Assembly (NCBI RefSeq): GCF_026651875.1
Contig: NZ_CP104067.1
Location: 3,348,001 to 3,412,000, forward strand
Reading direction: 5' to 3'
DNA length: 64,000 nt
Source: Alicyclobacillus fastidiosus
Lineage (GTDB): Bacteria > Bacillota > Bacilli > Alicyclobacillales > Alicyclobacillaceae
In this document: positions 1-8,591 of the stretch, in pieces
Position numbering within the stretch: position 1 is the first letter of the stretch
Layout of the letters: every line of letters starts with the position of its first letter
Notes under the pieces: generated by a model
What the model was told of the DNA's origin: nothing
Databases searched by the model: none
Seen by the model: only the letters and a program-made list of their open reading frames with translations
Program-made: the position numbers and the translations under genes

Positions 1-369
1 CATCGCTGCGCTGCAAAGGGTAATTATGCTCATCACTCGCAAGGCTCGAAGCAATACTTTAATCAAAAAAAGGGTCAAAATAGTTTTCTGAGCAACGTTG
101 CGCAATCAGAGCTCGAATAACGAAAAACACGGTGTCCGAATGACTATCACCTAACTGTAAAAATAATACATAATATCCGTTGTCTTTTGTGTGCCATACT
201 GCCCAAGAGCCAGTACGCCCAATGAGGCTTGCTCGCGATTGGAAATAAAAGAGTTTTTTGCTTCGCTACGTATTGGATAAGCCTTGATTTGTGGTCATAA
301 TACAATGAGCAAACGATGCATCCTCTTGGGCTGTACGATGTGAATAAATGACTAGGAGACACGCTATAA
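1..369. other. Left edge, no gene assigned
   Basis: No gene can be assigned here. On the minus strand a frame stays open from about 262 down to the window edge, but it has no recognisable motif, no good ribosome binding site and competes with a second open frame (147-362). It could be the start of a gene lying mostly outside the window. The last bases (AGGAGACACG, about 354-363) serve as ribosome binding site for the methyltransferase gene that follows. Confidence 0.3.
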
Positions 370-975
370 ATGAAAGAACAGTACTATGATAAATTGCTGC
401 ATATTAAGACCGATGGAAACCAGAATTTCCCGAGTGATTTTCACTATTACCGTTATGAACCCACCCCTTACAATGCACTCGAACAGCTTTTTGAGTGGTA
501 CGAACTAAACAGCAACAATCGCCTGGTTGACTTCGGGTGCGGAAAAGGGCGGTTGAATTTTTTTGTCCATTACCTTTTTCAGGGATCCGTTGTGGGTGTT
601 GAAATGAACGAGACTTTTTATCAGAGTGCGCAAGAAAATCTGAAAAACTACATCAGAAGAAACAGAGTGAGCAAAGGGCAAATTCAGTTCTATCACTGCT
701 TCGCGGAAGATTATCGTGTCAACCCATCCGATGATCGTTTTTATTTTTTCAACCCGTTTTCAGTACAAATCTTCATGAAGGTTATCGGCAATATCTTAAA
801 GTCCTTTGAAAAAACGCCTAGAGAATTGGACCTTCTTTTATACTACCCATCAGACGATTACATCTACTTCTTGGAAAATGAAACCCCATTTGAACTGCAA
901 GCAGAAGTTACTTTAGAGGATTTGTTCGTTAATGACCCGTATGAGCGATTTTTGATTTATCGGTTGGGTGTTTAA
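370..975 (+). CDS. Class I SAM-dependent methyltransferase
   Basis: This is a 201-residue predicted cytoplasmic methyltransferase using S-adenosylmethionine. The sequence shows the class I motif I (VDFGCGKGRL, about residues 53-62), followed by the acidic residue ending strand beta2 (VVGVEMNE, about 74-81) that normally holds the cofactor ribose. A later FFNPFS stretch (about 125-130) sits where motif IV is expected, and resembles the NPPF-type loop of rRNA or small-molecule methyltransferases. The ATG is preceded by AGGAGA. The length fits a complete single-domain enzyme. The substrate cannot be told from the sequence and the neighbours are unrelated, so it is probably a stand-alone gene. 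Confidence 0.8.
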   Translation: MKEQYYDKLLHIKTDGNQNFPSDFHYYRYEPTPYNALEQLFEWYELNSNNRLVDFGCGKGRLNFFVHYLFQGSVVGVEMNETFYQSAQENLKNYIRRNRVSKGQIQFYHCFAEDYRVNPSDDRFYFFNPFSVQIFMKVIGNILKSFEKTPRELDLLLYYPSDDYIYFLENETPFELQAEVTLEDLFVNDPYERFLIYRLGV

Positions 976-1223
976 TAATACCCGTTAACGGGACTAGTGA
1001 CATAGGGAAGAACTATACCTGTGATCAAGGGTTTGTTCCCCCTTATAGCCGCTATTGTGATATAAATAGAATATTCCACAAATAAAGGAGAACGCCTGTG
1101 TATATTGTGGCCAAGAAAGTCCTCAACGCAGTGATGGTGGCATAATAAGGGGACTGGGTAGCCATCCCCTATCTAATTGAGGGGATATTTAAGTTGGCAA
1201 ATTTATAAACACAAAATCTGCGA

Positions 1224-1696
1224 ATGATGTCATGGACGTTACAGATTGTTAACGAAGCTATCCATGACAAGGAGAAACTTGGACAGATAATTGGAGCTCG
1301 TATTCCACATGGATTTCCTAGTGATCCTGTTCGGAAACATTTGTTGCCATCAAAGTTAAGAAATCTTGAAATAGATTCTAGCTATGGACAATGGAGCGGC
1401 ATTATTGTCCATAAGTCGGACAATATTGTGATTGGTTCTATGGGTTTTATCCCCTCCTGATCAACAAGGAAACGTAGAAATTGGATACGACATCATTCCT
1501 GAATACCAGGGTCGAGGATATGCCACAGAAATGGCGAAAGCATTTATTCGTTGGACGTTTGAAGAAACACCTATTTTACGGGGTTACTGCGGTATGTCGC
1601 TCAAGTAATATAGGCTCTATTCGTGTTCTTGAAAAAACAGGAATGAGCCAACTGGAGCCAAACGACAATATGTTGAACTGGGAACTGAAAAAATAA
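1224..1696 (+). pseudogene. Broken GNAT acetyltransferase (two frameshifts)
   Basis: Three overlapping frames together give one RimJ/RimL-like GNAT acetyltransferase. The N-terminal part runs from the ATG at 1224 to a stop at 1458-1460. The central part continues in the next frame from about 1456 and contains the acetyl-CoA-binding core (IGYDIIPEYQGRGYATEMA). The C-terminal part lies in the third frame up to 1696 and carries the usual NIGSIRVLEKTGM signature. Each switch changes the frame in the same sense, so at least two indels have occurred and no single frame encodes the whole acetyl-CoA fold. A strong terminator lies about 110 bases downstream. Confidence 0.8.
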
Positions 1697-1805
1697 AAAG
1701 GAAGGGGTGGCATAAACTTTTATTGAACTAGGCGAAATGCGTCACTGAGCCAATAAATATATGGAACTGAATATAATGTTGTATATTTTATTGACTAAAA
1801 AATAA

Positions 1806-1848
1806 GGGAGACGGAGCAGACAATTATATGCGCTCCGTCTCCCTTTTT
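1806..1848 (+). terminator. Rho-independent terminator
   Basis: A perfect 12-bp stem (GGGAGACGGAGC at 1806-1817 pairing with GCTCCGTCTCCC at 1832-1843) is followed by five T residues. It would end transcription from the broken GNAT gene upstream. In the other direction the stem is preceded by few A residues, so it is mainly a plus-strand terminator. Confidence 0.85.
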
Positions 1849-2349
1849 CTGATGACGTATTCCTAAATTGCCGGTTGAGATGTGATCGTGAAAAATCAAG
1901 GTGTATGGCCATCAGGGAGATGTTTTCGAGCGGTTAAATTACCGGACATTACCGGACATCATATACATAAAGTGCATACTTATCCAATTTTCGAAAGGGG
2001 TACATATTGCATTCATCGCCGTCAGGAGAGGAAACTGTGGCATTTACACCAAATTTTACTTGACTTTTCAGAATGACCCCAACAATCCCCGAGAAGGGCT
2101 AACCGCTCTATCTCATCTGAATTGGGGTTGCGTTAATGTTGCCAGTGGTCAGGTCTCATGAGCAGTACCAATCCTTCGTTCAGCAACAATTGCGTATTCA
2201 CTATGCAAATGGGTCGCTTCTGTTTGTCTCCAAAGACTGGTCACTCCAAAGCGTACAGCAAGATAGCAAAACTAATAACTCAACTACAGAAGCGTTCCAG
2301 CAACAAAGTCCGAGTTTGTTGAACGCTTTCGTGATTACACCTGGGACAA
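1849..2349. other. Degenerate stretch before a transposase remnant
   Basis: Several short open frames (1882-2360) have no recognisable family, no ribosome binding site and no continuity. The last part (about 2150-2349) probably belongs to the decayed transposase gene that becomes readable from about 2350. A short tandem echo (ACCGGACATT then ACCGGACATC, about 1941-1961) is present. Otherwise nothing was seen. Confidence 0.4.
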
Positions 2350-2903
2350 GGCAATTTTAGATGCTGCACACGACGCGCTGCCAATTTACGAGTACCTTCA
2401 TTCGCGAGGTATTAAGCCGTTCATTGATTTGAACTTGCGCAGTACAGGAAGTAAAGGTGGTTCAGAAGGATAACATCACATTTTCCCCGACTGGGATCCC
2501 CTTCTGCAAGAAGGGATTGGAGATGAAAGACCGTGGATATGACAGTACACGGGGTCGACGCAAATACTATTGTCCGCTCGTCGTAAAAGGCGTGGTGACT
2601 TGTAATACGCCTTGTTCCGATTCACCTTACGGAAGATGCGTTCACACATACACCAAACACAATCCTCGCTTGTTCCCACCCGTTGCCCGCAACAGCAACG
2701 AGTGGGTCAATGTCTACAAACGCAGAACCACCTGCGAGCGTAGCAACAAGCGAGTAAAAGAGGATTACCACCTCGAAGCTGCCAAGCATCGCAGTACCAT
2801 GATGTGGACAGCCCGCATCTACGGTATCGCCATGTGTCAACACATGGACGCTTGGTACCAAGAGAGCAATCTAGACCTGAGATCGATGCTCTTGTCAGCC
2901 TGA
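2350..2903 (+). pseudogene. Remnant of a DDE transposase (C-terminal part)
   Basis: The first frame from about 2350 reads DAAHDALPIYEYLHSRGIKP and ends in a stop near 2472. The next frame (2457-2903) continues the same protein with KGLEMKDRGYDSTRGRRKYY, a CNTPCSDSPYGR cysteine stretch, and a C-terminal block containing RRTTCERSNKRVKEDYHLE. These are features of a DDE-type (IS4/IS1182-like) transposase found in Bacilli; the exact family is not certain. The catalytic N-terminal part is missing or scrambled and the gene is frameshifted. This is an old, inactive insertion-sequence remnant. No terminal repeats could be matched on both sides. Confidence 0.65.
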
Positions 2904-3130
2904 GAATACCCCAATCATACCATCTCCAGCGATGACTTTTTGAAATCGGATCGTCATCGCTCTGTTTGCTATACCCTTTTTCATGAAACATCGTCCCAAC
3001 AACCATGAAACCGTCGATTTCCAGCGCATTTCTGGAATTCCACCTGTTTTATCTCACTTTTCAAGACCCCAATGCTGAGAGGCTATTTCAAGAACGATGA
3101 CTGCGAAAGGACAAAGAATTACCACCATAT

Positions 3131-3790
3131 TCAATCGATAATTCGAGTAAGTTCCATCAAATTCGAAACAATGTAATCCGGATGTTGACCGAGTTCCTCA
3201 ATCGGTTCCTTGGACCGATTCACCCAAGCCACTTTGAAACCGAACGATTTTGAACCAGCGACGTCCCATCCATTGGATGATACGAACAAGATCTCTTCTT
3301 TCGATACCTTCGATGCTGATACGGCAAATTCGTACACTTTCGGATCAGGCTTATATACTTTCACCGTGTCTACGCTGAGGATTCTGTCGAAACATGAGGT
3401 CAGACGTGCATTGTCAACCAATGGAAGGAGCATCGCCTCTGTTCCGTCCGACAAAATCATTTTCCGAACGGAACGCAGCGCTCGAAGTGCATCCCCGGTT
3501 TCGGGGTGTGGAGGAAGAGTTAAGTATGAAGAAAGCAACACGTCAAGGTCCGTCTTAGTATAGGACTTTCCAAGTTTATTTAGTGTGAATCGTAGGGCGT
3601 CTTGATTCACTTGTTCAAAGTCTGCGTACCGACCCATTAGTGAACGTAACCAAGTATACTCGAGCTGCTTCTGACGCCATACCCGGCTTATTATTTTCCC
3701 ATTTCCAGGGAATCGTTTTTCAGAAACTGTGGACACTGCATATACGTCAAACAATGTTCCATAAGCATCAAAAACAATGGACTTTACCAA
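3131..3790 (-). CDS. HAD-superfamily hydrolase, haloacid dehalogenase type II-like
   Basis: This 219-residue cytoplasmic enzyme resembles the L-2-haloacid dehalogenase type II branch of the HAD superfamily, which attacks its substrate with an aspartate nucleophile. Visible motifs are the N-terminal nucleophile loop (IVFDAYGTLFD, Asp8), motif II (ILSDGTEA, about 112-119), motif III lysine in KVYKPDPKVYEFA (about 144-156), and motif IV (FVSSNGWDVAGSKSFG, about 168-183). Full family length suggests it is intact. The start is a TTG at 3790 with GGAGGG eight bases upstream; no ATG fits as well. The physiological substrate could be a haloacid or a small phosphate ester. It stands alone, convergent with the transposase remnant. 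Confidence 0.85.
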   Translation of the reverse strand: MVKSIVFDAYGTLFDVYAVSTVSEKRFPGNGKIISRVWRQKQLEYTWLRSLMGRYADFEQVNQDALRFTLNKLGKSYTKTDLDVLLSSYLTLPPHPETGDALRALRSVRKMILSDGTEAMLLPLVDNARLTSCFDRILSVDTVKVYKPDPKVYEFAVSASKVSKEEILFVSSNGWDVAGSKSFGFKVAWVNRSKEPIEELGQHPDYIVSNLMELTRIID

Positions 3791-4120
3791 AATGGGTTCC
3801 CTCCGTTTGATTAGGGGAAACTTTCTTTAACAGGTTACGCAAAATGCGATTCTCGAGTGCCTGTTAACGTTTTGCACAGAACCACCTGCATCCTCAGTCG
3901 TCCGTTCCGGGACTAACCTCTCTCTCTATGATTTAAGATTTTCCCAGTCATTTAGCGGTTTTCTTTGTACACTAAACATCACATTTTAGGCGGAATTCCG
4001 TGATTCCATGTTCTTTTTAGGCTCAAGGGTGTATTCAAATAAGGGGTGTACCCCTTTTGGTGAATTATGGTCGCGCTTTTGGATCTCCACATATACCTTC
4101 GCGGCCTACCCTCCCATGTC
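3791..4120. other. Intergenic, one small inverted repeat
   Basis: No gene is seen. A short stem-loop (AAGGGG at 4041-4046, CCCCTT at 4051-4056, then more T) could act as a weak terminator for plus-strand transcription. The remainder has no recognisable element. Confidence 0.4.
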
Positions 4121-4735
4121 TCACGGGGTCCTTAAGTACTGGTGAAGACCCTGAAACTCCGCATTCTTCGCAATAAGTGGAATCACGCAGCGGAAGAGTA
4201 ATGCCCGTAACTGTGGTCGACCTCTTTTACTGATCTGGGTCTTGCCTTTATGGCTACCAGAACTATTCTCCTTCAGATTCAATCCTGCTAACTTTTGAAT
4301 CTGTCTAGGATGCTGGTACGATGAAATATCCCCAACCTCTGCAATAAAACCAGCGGCCGTCACCAGCCCAATGCCTGGTACGCTCATCATTTGTTCGGCC
4401 CCTGGCACCTGACCCGCTAACTGTTCAATACCCGCAACCGATTGTTCTAGTTGTGCATGCAGCAAATCGTACTGACCAAGCAAAATCTGAAGCTCTTGGC
4501 GTGCCATCTGCAGTCCCACAGTGATGCCAATCGTGTCAGTAGCGGCCTTTATGAGCTGTCGAGCACGGCTGACACCGACTCCACGTTTGATCCCATTGTC
4601 ACGCCACTTACTCGCGATTTCCGACTCAGTCTCTTCCATGACGTTCATAGGTAACGGGAATACATGCAAGCACACCAGTGCAGCCTTGTCTTCCCAATCC
4701 TTTGAAGCAACAGAGCTTATGGGATTTATGCCTCC
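4121..4735 (-). pseudogene. IS110-family transposase remnant (C-terminal half)
   Basis: The readable protein contains the second conserved domain of IS110 transposases: a helix-hairpin-helix-like MSVPGIGLVTAAGFIAEVG, then LAGLNLKENSSGSHKGKTQ and SKRGRPQLRALLF. These include the C-terminal SG region, whose serine supplies the catalytic nucleophile in this family. The N-terminal DEDD (RuvC-like) domain is absent. Upstream the frame runs straight into the 3' end of the neighbouring acetyltransferase gene at about 4735, so the element is truncated at its 5' side. A second, more damaged copy of the same region lies at 23058-23352. Confidence 0.8.
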
Positions 4736-4736
4736 T

Positions 4737-5312
4737 TTATGTTGAAGAAGGAGCAAACAGTGCCTTGTAATCATCCGCTAGAATTGAATACAGTTTTAGG
4801 TCATGAAATGCACCTTTTGCAAATAAGTGCTGTCTTAAAATTCCTTCGAACTTCATATTTACCTTCTCCATCACTCGCCAAGATCCAATATTCGGCACCT
4901 CAGCTCGTGCTTCGATTCTGTTAAGAGCTAACTCTTGGAAGCCATATCGAATAATCTCCCGCACAGCTTCAGTCATGATGCCTTGTTCCCAATATTTTTT
5001 GGAAAGTGCGTATCCGATCTCTGCACGAGAATGATTAGAGTTTACATAGACAAATCCTACTGTTCCAATGAATTTTCCATATTGCTTATCGACAATTCCC
5101 CAATCGGTTGGCTCGTTGTTCTCATATTTCGTTAAGACAACATTGATATATTTCAAAGTATCCTCCAAAGTTCGATGAGAATCCCAAGTCGTGAATCGGG
5201 ACACATTTGGGTCACATGCATATGCAAACATGTCATCTACATCATCTTTGGTAATTCTCCTTAGGACAAGGCGCTCTGATTCCAAAGTAGGCATATACGT
5301 ATCGTTATGCAT
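4737..5312 (-). CDS. GNAT acetyltransferase, RimJ/RimL-like
   Basis: This acetyl-CoA-dependent N-acetyltransferase of about 191 residues opens with the typical LESERLVLRRITKDDVDDMF. The acetyl-CoA-binding region follows, from IGYALSKKYWEQGIMTEAV (about 93-111) to the NIGSWRVMEKVNMKFEG motif (about 138-154). The longer frame begins at 5393, but the ATG at 5312 has AGGAGGTG seven bases upstream and starts where family members start, so it was chosen. The last codons run up to the IS110 remnant, so the extreme C-terminus (FAPSST) may have been altered by that insertion. The acceptor could be a ribosomal protein N-terminus, an antibiotic or another small amine; the sequence does not say. Confidence 0.85.
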   Translation of the reverse strand: MHNDTYMPTLESERLVLRRITKDDVDDMFAYACDPNVSRFTTWDSHRTLEDTLKYINVVLTKYENNEPTDWGIVDKQYGKFIGTVGFVYVNSNHSRAEIGYALSKKYWEQGIMTEAVREIIRYGFQELALNRIEARAEVPNIGSWRVMEKVNMKFEGILRQHLFAKGAFHDLKLYSILADDYKALFAPSST

Positions 5313-5434
5313 GAACACACCTCCTACAAAATGAGATTCTGATTCAATATTCAATATTTTTTGCGCATCTGACGTTAACCTGCACGGAGCCAAAAGCTTT
5401 GTGTCGCTATTGCCTTAACGACACAACGGAACAG

Positions 5435-5890
5435 CTACTCTAACCTGCTGATTAGTTCGTACGGACGTACCTTCCAAGTCTCATAGGCAACGCTATTTTT
5501 GTTCTTGAGTGCATCGAGTGCTCTTGATCTCATATGAGGGCGAACGATATATTCTCCAATATTCTGCTCAGTCAGTCTTAAAAATTTTGCTTGCTGTATC
5601 TCCTCTGGCTGAGGAACTATCGTGCCACTCAAATACTCTCCAAGGAATACCACGGAAAGAATTGTCATCGATACATTGTAGTAAATACCCGTTATTCTCG
5701 TCGGTTTTATTTTTATTCCAGTTTCCTCCAAAACCTCTCTGCGAACAGCTTCATCCATTGGTTCTCCTTCCTCAACTTGTCCCCCTGGAAGCTCCCATGT
5801 ATCCGAGCGGGAATGTGTTTTAACTAATAAAGCGTCACCTTTTGAATCAAGGACCAATGCAGATACAGCGATGATATGCTTTGGAACCAT
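5435..5890 (-). CDS. Nudix hydrolase
   Basis: This protein of about 151 residues hydrolyses a nucleoside diphosphate linked to another moiety. A complete Nudix box is visible at about residues 36-59, from GGQVEEGEP to REVLEETGI, with the glutamates needed for metal binding. The ATG at 5890 was preferred to the frame opening at 5950: GGAAGTGG lies about ten bases ahead and the protein then begins right before strand 1 (HIIAVSALVLDSKG). Such genes commonly have broad house-cleaning or nucleotide-sugar substrates. It shares its strand with acetyltransferases on both sides but spacing does not suggest an operon. Confidence 0.85.
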   Translation of the reverse strand: MVPKHIIAVSALVLDSKGDALLVKTHSRSDTWELPGGQVEEGEPMDEAVRREVLEETGIKIKPTRITGIYYNVSMTILSVVFLGEYLSGTIVPQPEEIQQAKFLRLTEQNIGEYIVRPHMRSRALDALKNKNSVAYETWKVRPYELISRLE

Positions 5891-5951
5891 GTCCGCACCA
5901 CTTCCTTCTTTATTCAACTCTTGTGCCCCAATGAATTTAGGAATTAGCACC

Positions 5952-6470
5952 CAGTTTATTTAGACCCTGCAACGTCCACTCAATAACTTCAATTGCAGAA
6001 TCAACTCGGGCGTTCACATCCCCAGTAAACAGACGCCGTATTTGTCTCTCCATTACTGGAATGATGGCCAGATCCCGAAGATGGTACAACACTGAACCAC
6101 TTGGAGACACAGGCGCATTGTTTATCGCCCAAATTCCCTCAATAATTTTTCACGATGTGGTTTAAACGACAAATGATGCTTTTAAATCATCGTTGTCTTC
6201 CTTTGCAGCCTTAATTTTGATTAAGGAACTTTCGAGCCAGTGTGAGATGGATTTTAGTACGCTCTTTGGAGTTCGATATTGATCCAGCAGGGACTGTGCC
6301 AAGTCTTTCAGTTGTTGCAGTGATCCTTGTCGGTCCAAAAGAATAATAGCGTCAAGAAAATTATACAGTCCCATTGGGGTTTCTTTACACTTGTTCATGG
6401 CTCGTTGAAAGTCGGCAAATTTGATCTCAACGAGCAAGCCAATAATTTCATTGTCCCGCTTCGTCTCCTC
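5952..6470 (-). pseudogene. Decayed gene, possibly nucleotidyltransferase-like (C-terminal part)
   Basis: One minus-strand frame runs from about 6470 to the stop at about 5952, broken only by TAA (6162-6164) and TGA (6150-6152). Both stops are one C-to-T change from sense codons (CAA, CGA). Read through, the frame contains IKFADFQRAMNKCKETPMG, then FLDAIILLDRQGSLQQ, then KIIEGIWAINNAPVSPSGS and VLYHLRDLAIIP. The last block recalls the helical C-terminal region of nucleotidyltransferase-fold antibiotic-modifying or regulatory proteins, but this is a weak visual match. No start codon or N-terminal catalytic domain is visible upstream. Most likely an inactivated, 5'-truncated gene. Confidence 0.45.
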
Positions 6471-6630
6471 GAAGTTTCAGTAACTAAGCGACGGTGAGTT
6501 GTGCTACGGATAAAGGTCACATCAATCATTAACCCACCCAATTTTCTTTTTGGGCTAATCTGCCCCTGTGCGACGGAAGGACGTCAGCCCTCAGTGCATA
6601 ATAATGCAGATTTTTCGGCTAATGCCCCCT

Positions 6631-7149
6631 CTAGTTCAAGATCGCTAATCTTAAAACCATTAAGTCCTCATCGAAATAATGTCCATCAAACTTCAAGGCA
6701 TGTGGTTCTACACCGTAAACTTCAAACCCCAGTGAGGTATATAGCCGTTTTGCTGATTCGTTATTAGACACAACCGTTAAATGAATCTGTTCCAACCCTT
6801 CGCATTTTTTTGTTGCCCTTTCAATGAGGGCTAACAGTAGGGCTTTACCTAACCCCCGTCCTCGAAATTGAGGCTCTATGTACATACCGTAGATATTTCC
6901 TTTATGTGCCGTCTTAAGCCTGTTCTCACGTGCAAAATTGACAATGCCAACTAATGTGTTGCTGTCGTCAAAACATCCCAACGTAAATTGATCTTTTGTA
7001 TGCTGTATCCTCTCTATAAAATTCCGCAAAGGTCTAGTTGCTTCTTGCTCATACGTTGATCCAAATGAATCGGGATCATTTTTCAATGCACGCAACCTAA
7101 CTTCCTTATACACTTGGGCGTCAAAGTCGTCCAACAGACGAATGTTCAT
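6631..7149 (-). CDS. GNAT acetyltransferase
   Basis: This 172-residue N-acetyltransferase has the full GNAT core. It starts with MNIRLLDDFDAQVYKEVRL and has the central strand LVGIVNFAR (about 67-75). The acetyl-CoA loop is IEPQFRGRGLGKALL (about 91-105, Q/RxxGxG/A type). The C-terminal NESAKRLYTSLGFEVYGVE lies at about 129-147. The ATG at 7149 has GGAAGTGA five to six bases upstream. The residues seen are typical of self-contained acetyltransferases acting on small molecules or peptides; the acceptor is unknown. It precedes the two phosphotransferase-like genes on the same strand, but a gap of about 170 bases separates them. Confidence 0.85.
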   Translation of the reverse strand: MNIRLLDDFDAQVYKEVRLRALKNDPDSFGSTYEQEATRPLRNFIERIQHTKDQFTLGCFDDSNTLVGIVNFARENRLKTAHKGNIYGMYIEPQFRGRGLGKALLLALIERATKKCEGLEQIHLTVVSNNESAKRLYTSLGFEVYGVEPHALKFDGHYFDEDLMVLRLAILN

Positions 7150-7317
7150 AAGTCACTTCCAATCCATTATCCGAGTGTGATTTCAAATAATCTTTACGAA
7201 TTGAACTAACCTGCCCACTTGCGCAAGAACACTGAAGCTATACAACCGTATGATTATTCAGGAATCACCGCACAGATTATGAGATTTTCGCGCCCTGCAG
7301 TTTAACAACGAATTCAG

Positions 7318-7950
7318 TTAGTCCGCTTCAGTTCTCATATCCGCAATACGTTGGAAAGCTGTCGATGACTGACCATTTTCTAATCTCTTTCGGATCAGGT
7401 CAGCACACTCCTCAGAACTGAGCTGCGAGGTGTCGACCTCCAGGTCATAAATGCCTGGCACGTGAACGGATTCCTGCCACAACACTACAGGCCGCGGCAC
7501 AGATCCGTCCTCAGAATAACCCATATTCCACGTAGCGATCCTACGCTCCATCACGGTCTCTAGTGGGCACCTCACACCCACAAGCAGAACAGGCAGGTCC
7601 TTCAGTATTCCCGCACATTTTGGGAGAATCCCTCGTGGGACAGAATATCCATCGTGATGTCCAACATCCACCACCACGTTTATCCCCAATCGGCTATGCA
7701 CAGCGATTGACTCGTACATCGCTTGATATAAGGTTACAATCAACGGTTCAAGGTCGGGACAGTGGGCTCCAGGTCTTAATCCGATCCCTGGATAATAGCG
7801 TTTCGGAGTCATCGCCATAAATCGATCGACCCCTAAGTTTAACCAAACACCGTCAAATGTATTTTGGATCACAGTCGCGATGCTAGTCTTCCCAGATCGC
7901 GGAGTACCGTTCAGGATCACTATCTGTCCTGGTTTATTCTCGTGTAGCAT
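7318..7950 (-). CDS. Chloramphenicol phosphotransferase-like P-loop kinase (copy 1)
   Basis: This 210-residue protein belongs by appearance to the chloramphenicol 3-O-phosphotransferase-like family of P-loop kinases. It has a Walker A at residues 15-23 (GTPRSGKTS), a GVDRFM motif near 41, a VVVDVGHHD strand with an acidic residue, and the family hallmark LLVGVRCPLETVMERR followed by the VHVPGIYDLEVDTS segment. The family transfers a phosphate from ATP to a hydroxyl; the proven case is chloramphenicol self-resistance in Streptomyces. Here the substrate is not known. A tandem paralogue with about the same length lies directly upstream and is interrupted by an insertion sequence. Confidence 0.85.
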   Translation of the reverse strand: MLHENKPGQIVILNGTPRSGKTSIATVIQNTFDGVWLNLGVDRFMAMTPKRYYPGIGLRPGAHCPDLEPLIVTLYQAMYESIAVHSRLGINVVVDVGHHDGYSVPRGILPKCAGILKDLPVLLVGVRCPLETVMERRIATWNMGYSEDGSVPRPVVLWQESVHVPGIYDLEVDTSQLSSEECADLIRKRLENGQSSTAFQRIADMRTEAD

Positions 7951-8585
7951 GAATGAATCTTCCTCCTATTACGCCCGCGTTCATAATGTGGGCCTGCCTG
8001 AACACCACTCATCAGAGATATACATAATTCAAAACCCGACCACGAATTTCATAGGTCGATGCCCGATACCAAGGACGCCCCAAATACCAAGTCGTCTTGC
8101 ATTGCAATATCAGCGATACGTCGAAAAGCTGTCGATGCTCGACCATCTTCCAATCTCTTTCGGATCGAGTTAGCACACACCTCAGAACTGAGCTCTGAGG
8201 TGTCGACCTCCAGGTCATAGATGCCTGGCACATGAACGGATTCCTGCCACAACACCACAGGCTGTGGCACAGATCCGTCCTCAGCGTAACCCATATTCCA
8301 CGTAGCGATCCTTCGTTCCATCACCGTCTCTAGTGGGCATCTCACTCCTACAAACAGAACAGGCAGATCCTTCAGTATATCCGCACATGTCGGGAGAATG
8401 TTTCGCGATTCGGAGTATACGTCGTGGTGCCAGACATCCACCACCACGTTTATCCCCAAACGACTATGCAGAGCAATGGACTCATACATAGCACGATACA
8501 GGGTCACAATAAGAGGCTCAAGATCAGGGCGTTCGCCCCCAGGACGAAGCCCAATGCCAGGCTGGTAGCGATCGGGAGTAATTTT

Positions 8586-8591
8586 CTTAAA
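8586..8591. repeat. Target-site duplication, left copy
   Basis: CTTAAA immediately precedes the left inverted repeat of the insertion sequence and is repeated at 10245-10250. It falls within the kinase copy 2 gene and marks the insertion point. Confidence 0.85.

Noticed and set aside
1..362. Open frames on the minus strand at the left edge, one running off the window
   Set aside because: No domain, no convincing start or ribosome binding site; two different frames compete.
1098..1145. 15-codon frame with a good ribosome binding site (GTG at 1098)
   Set aside because: Too short to support a gene; possibly the beginning of a lost gene.
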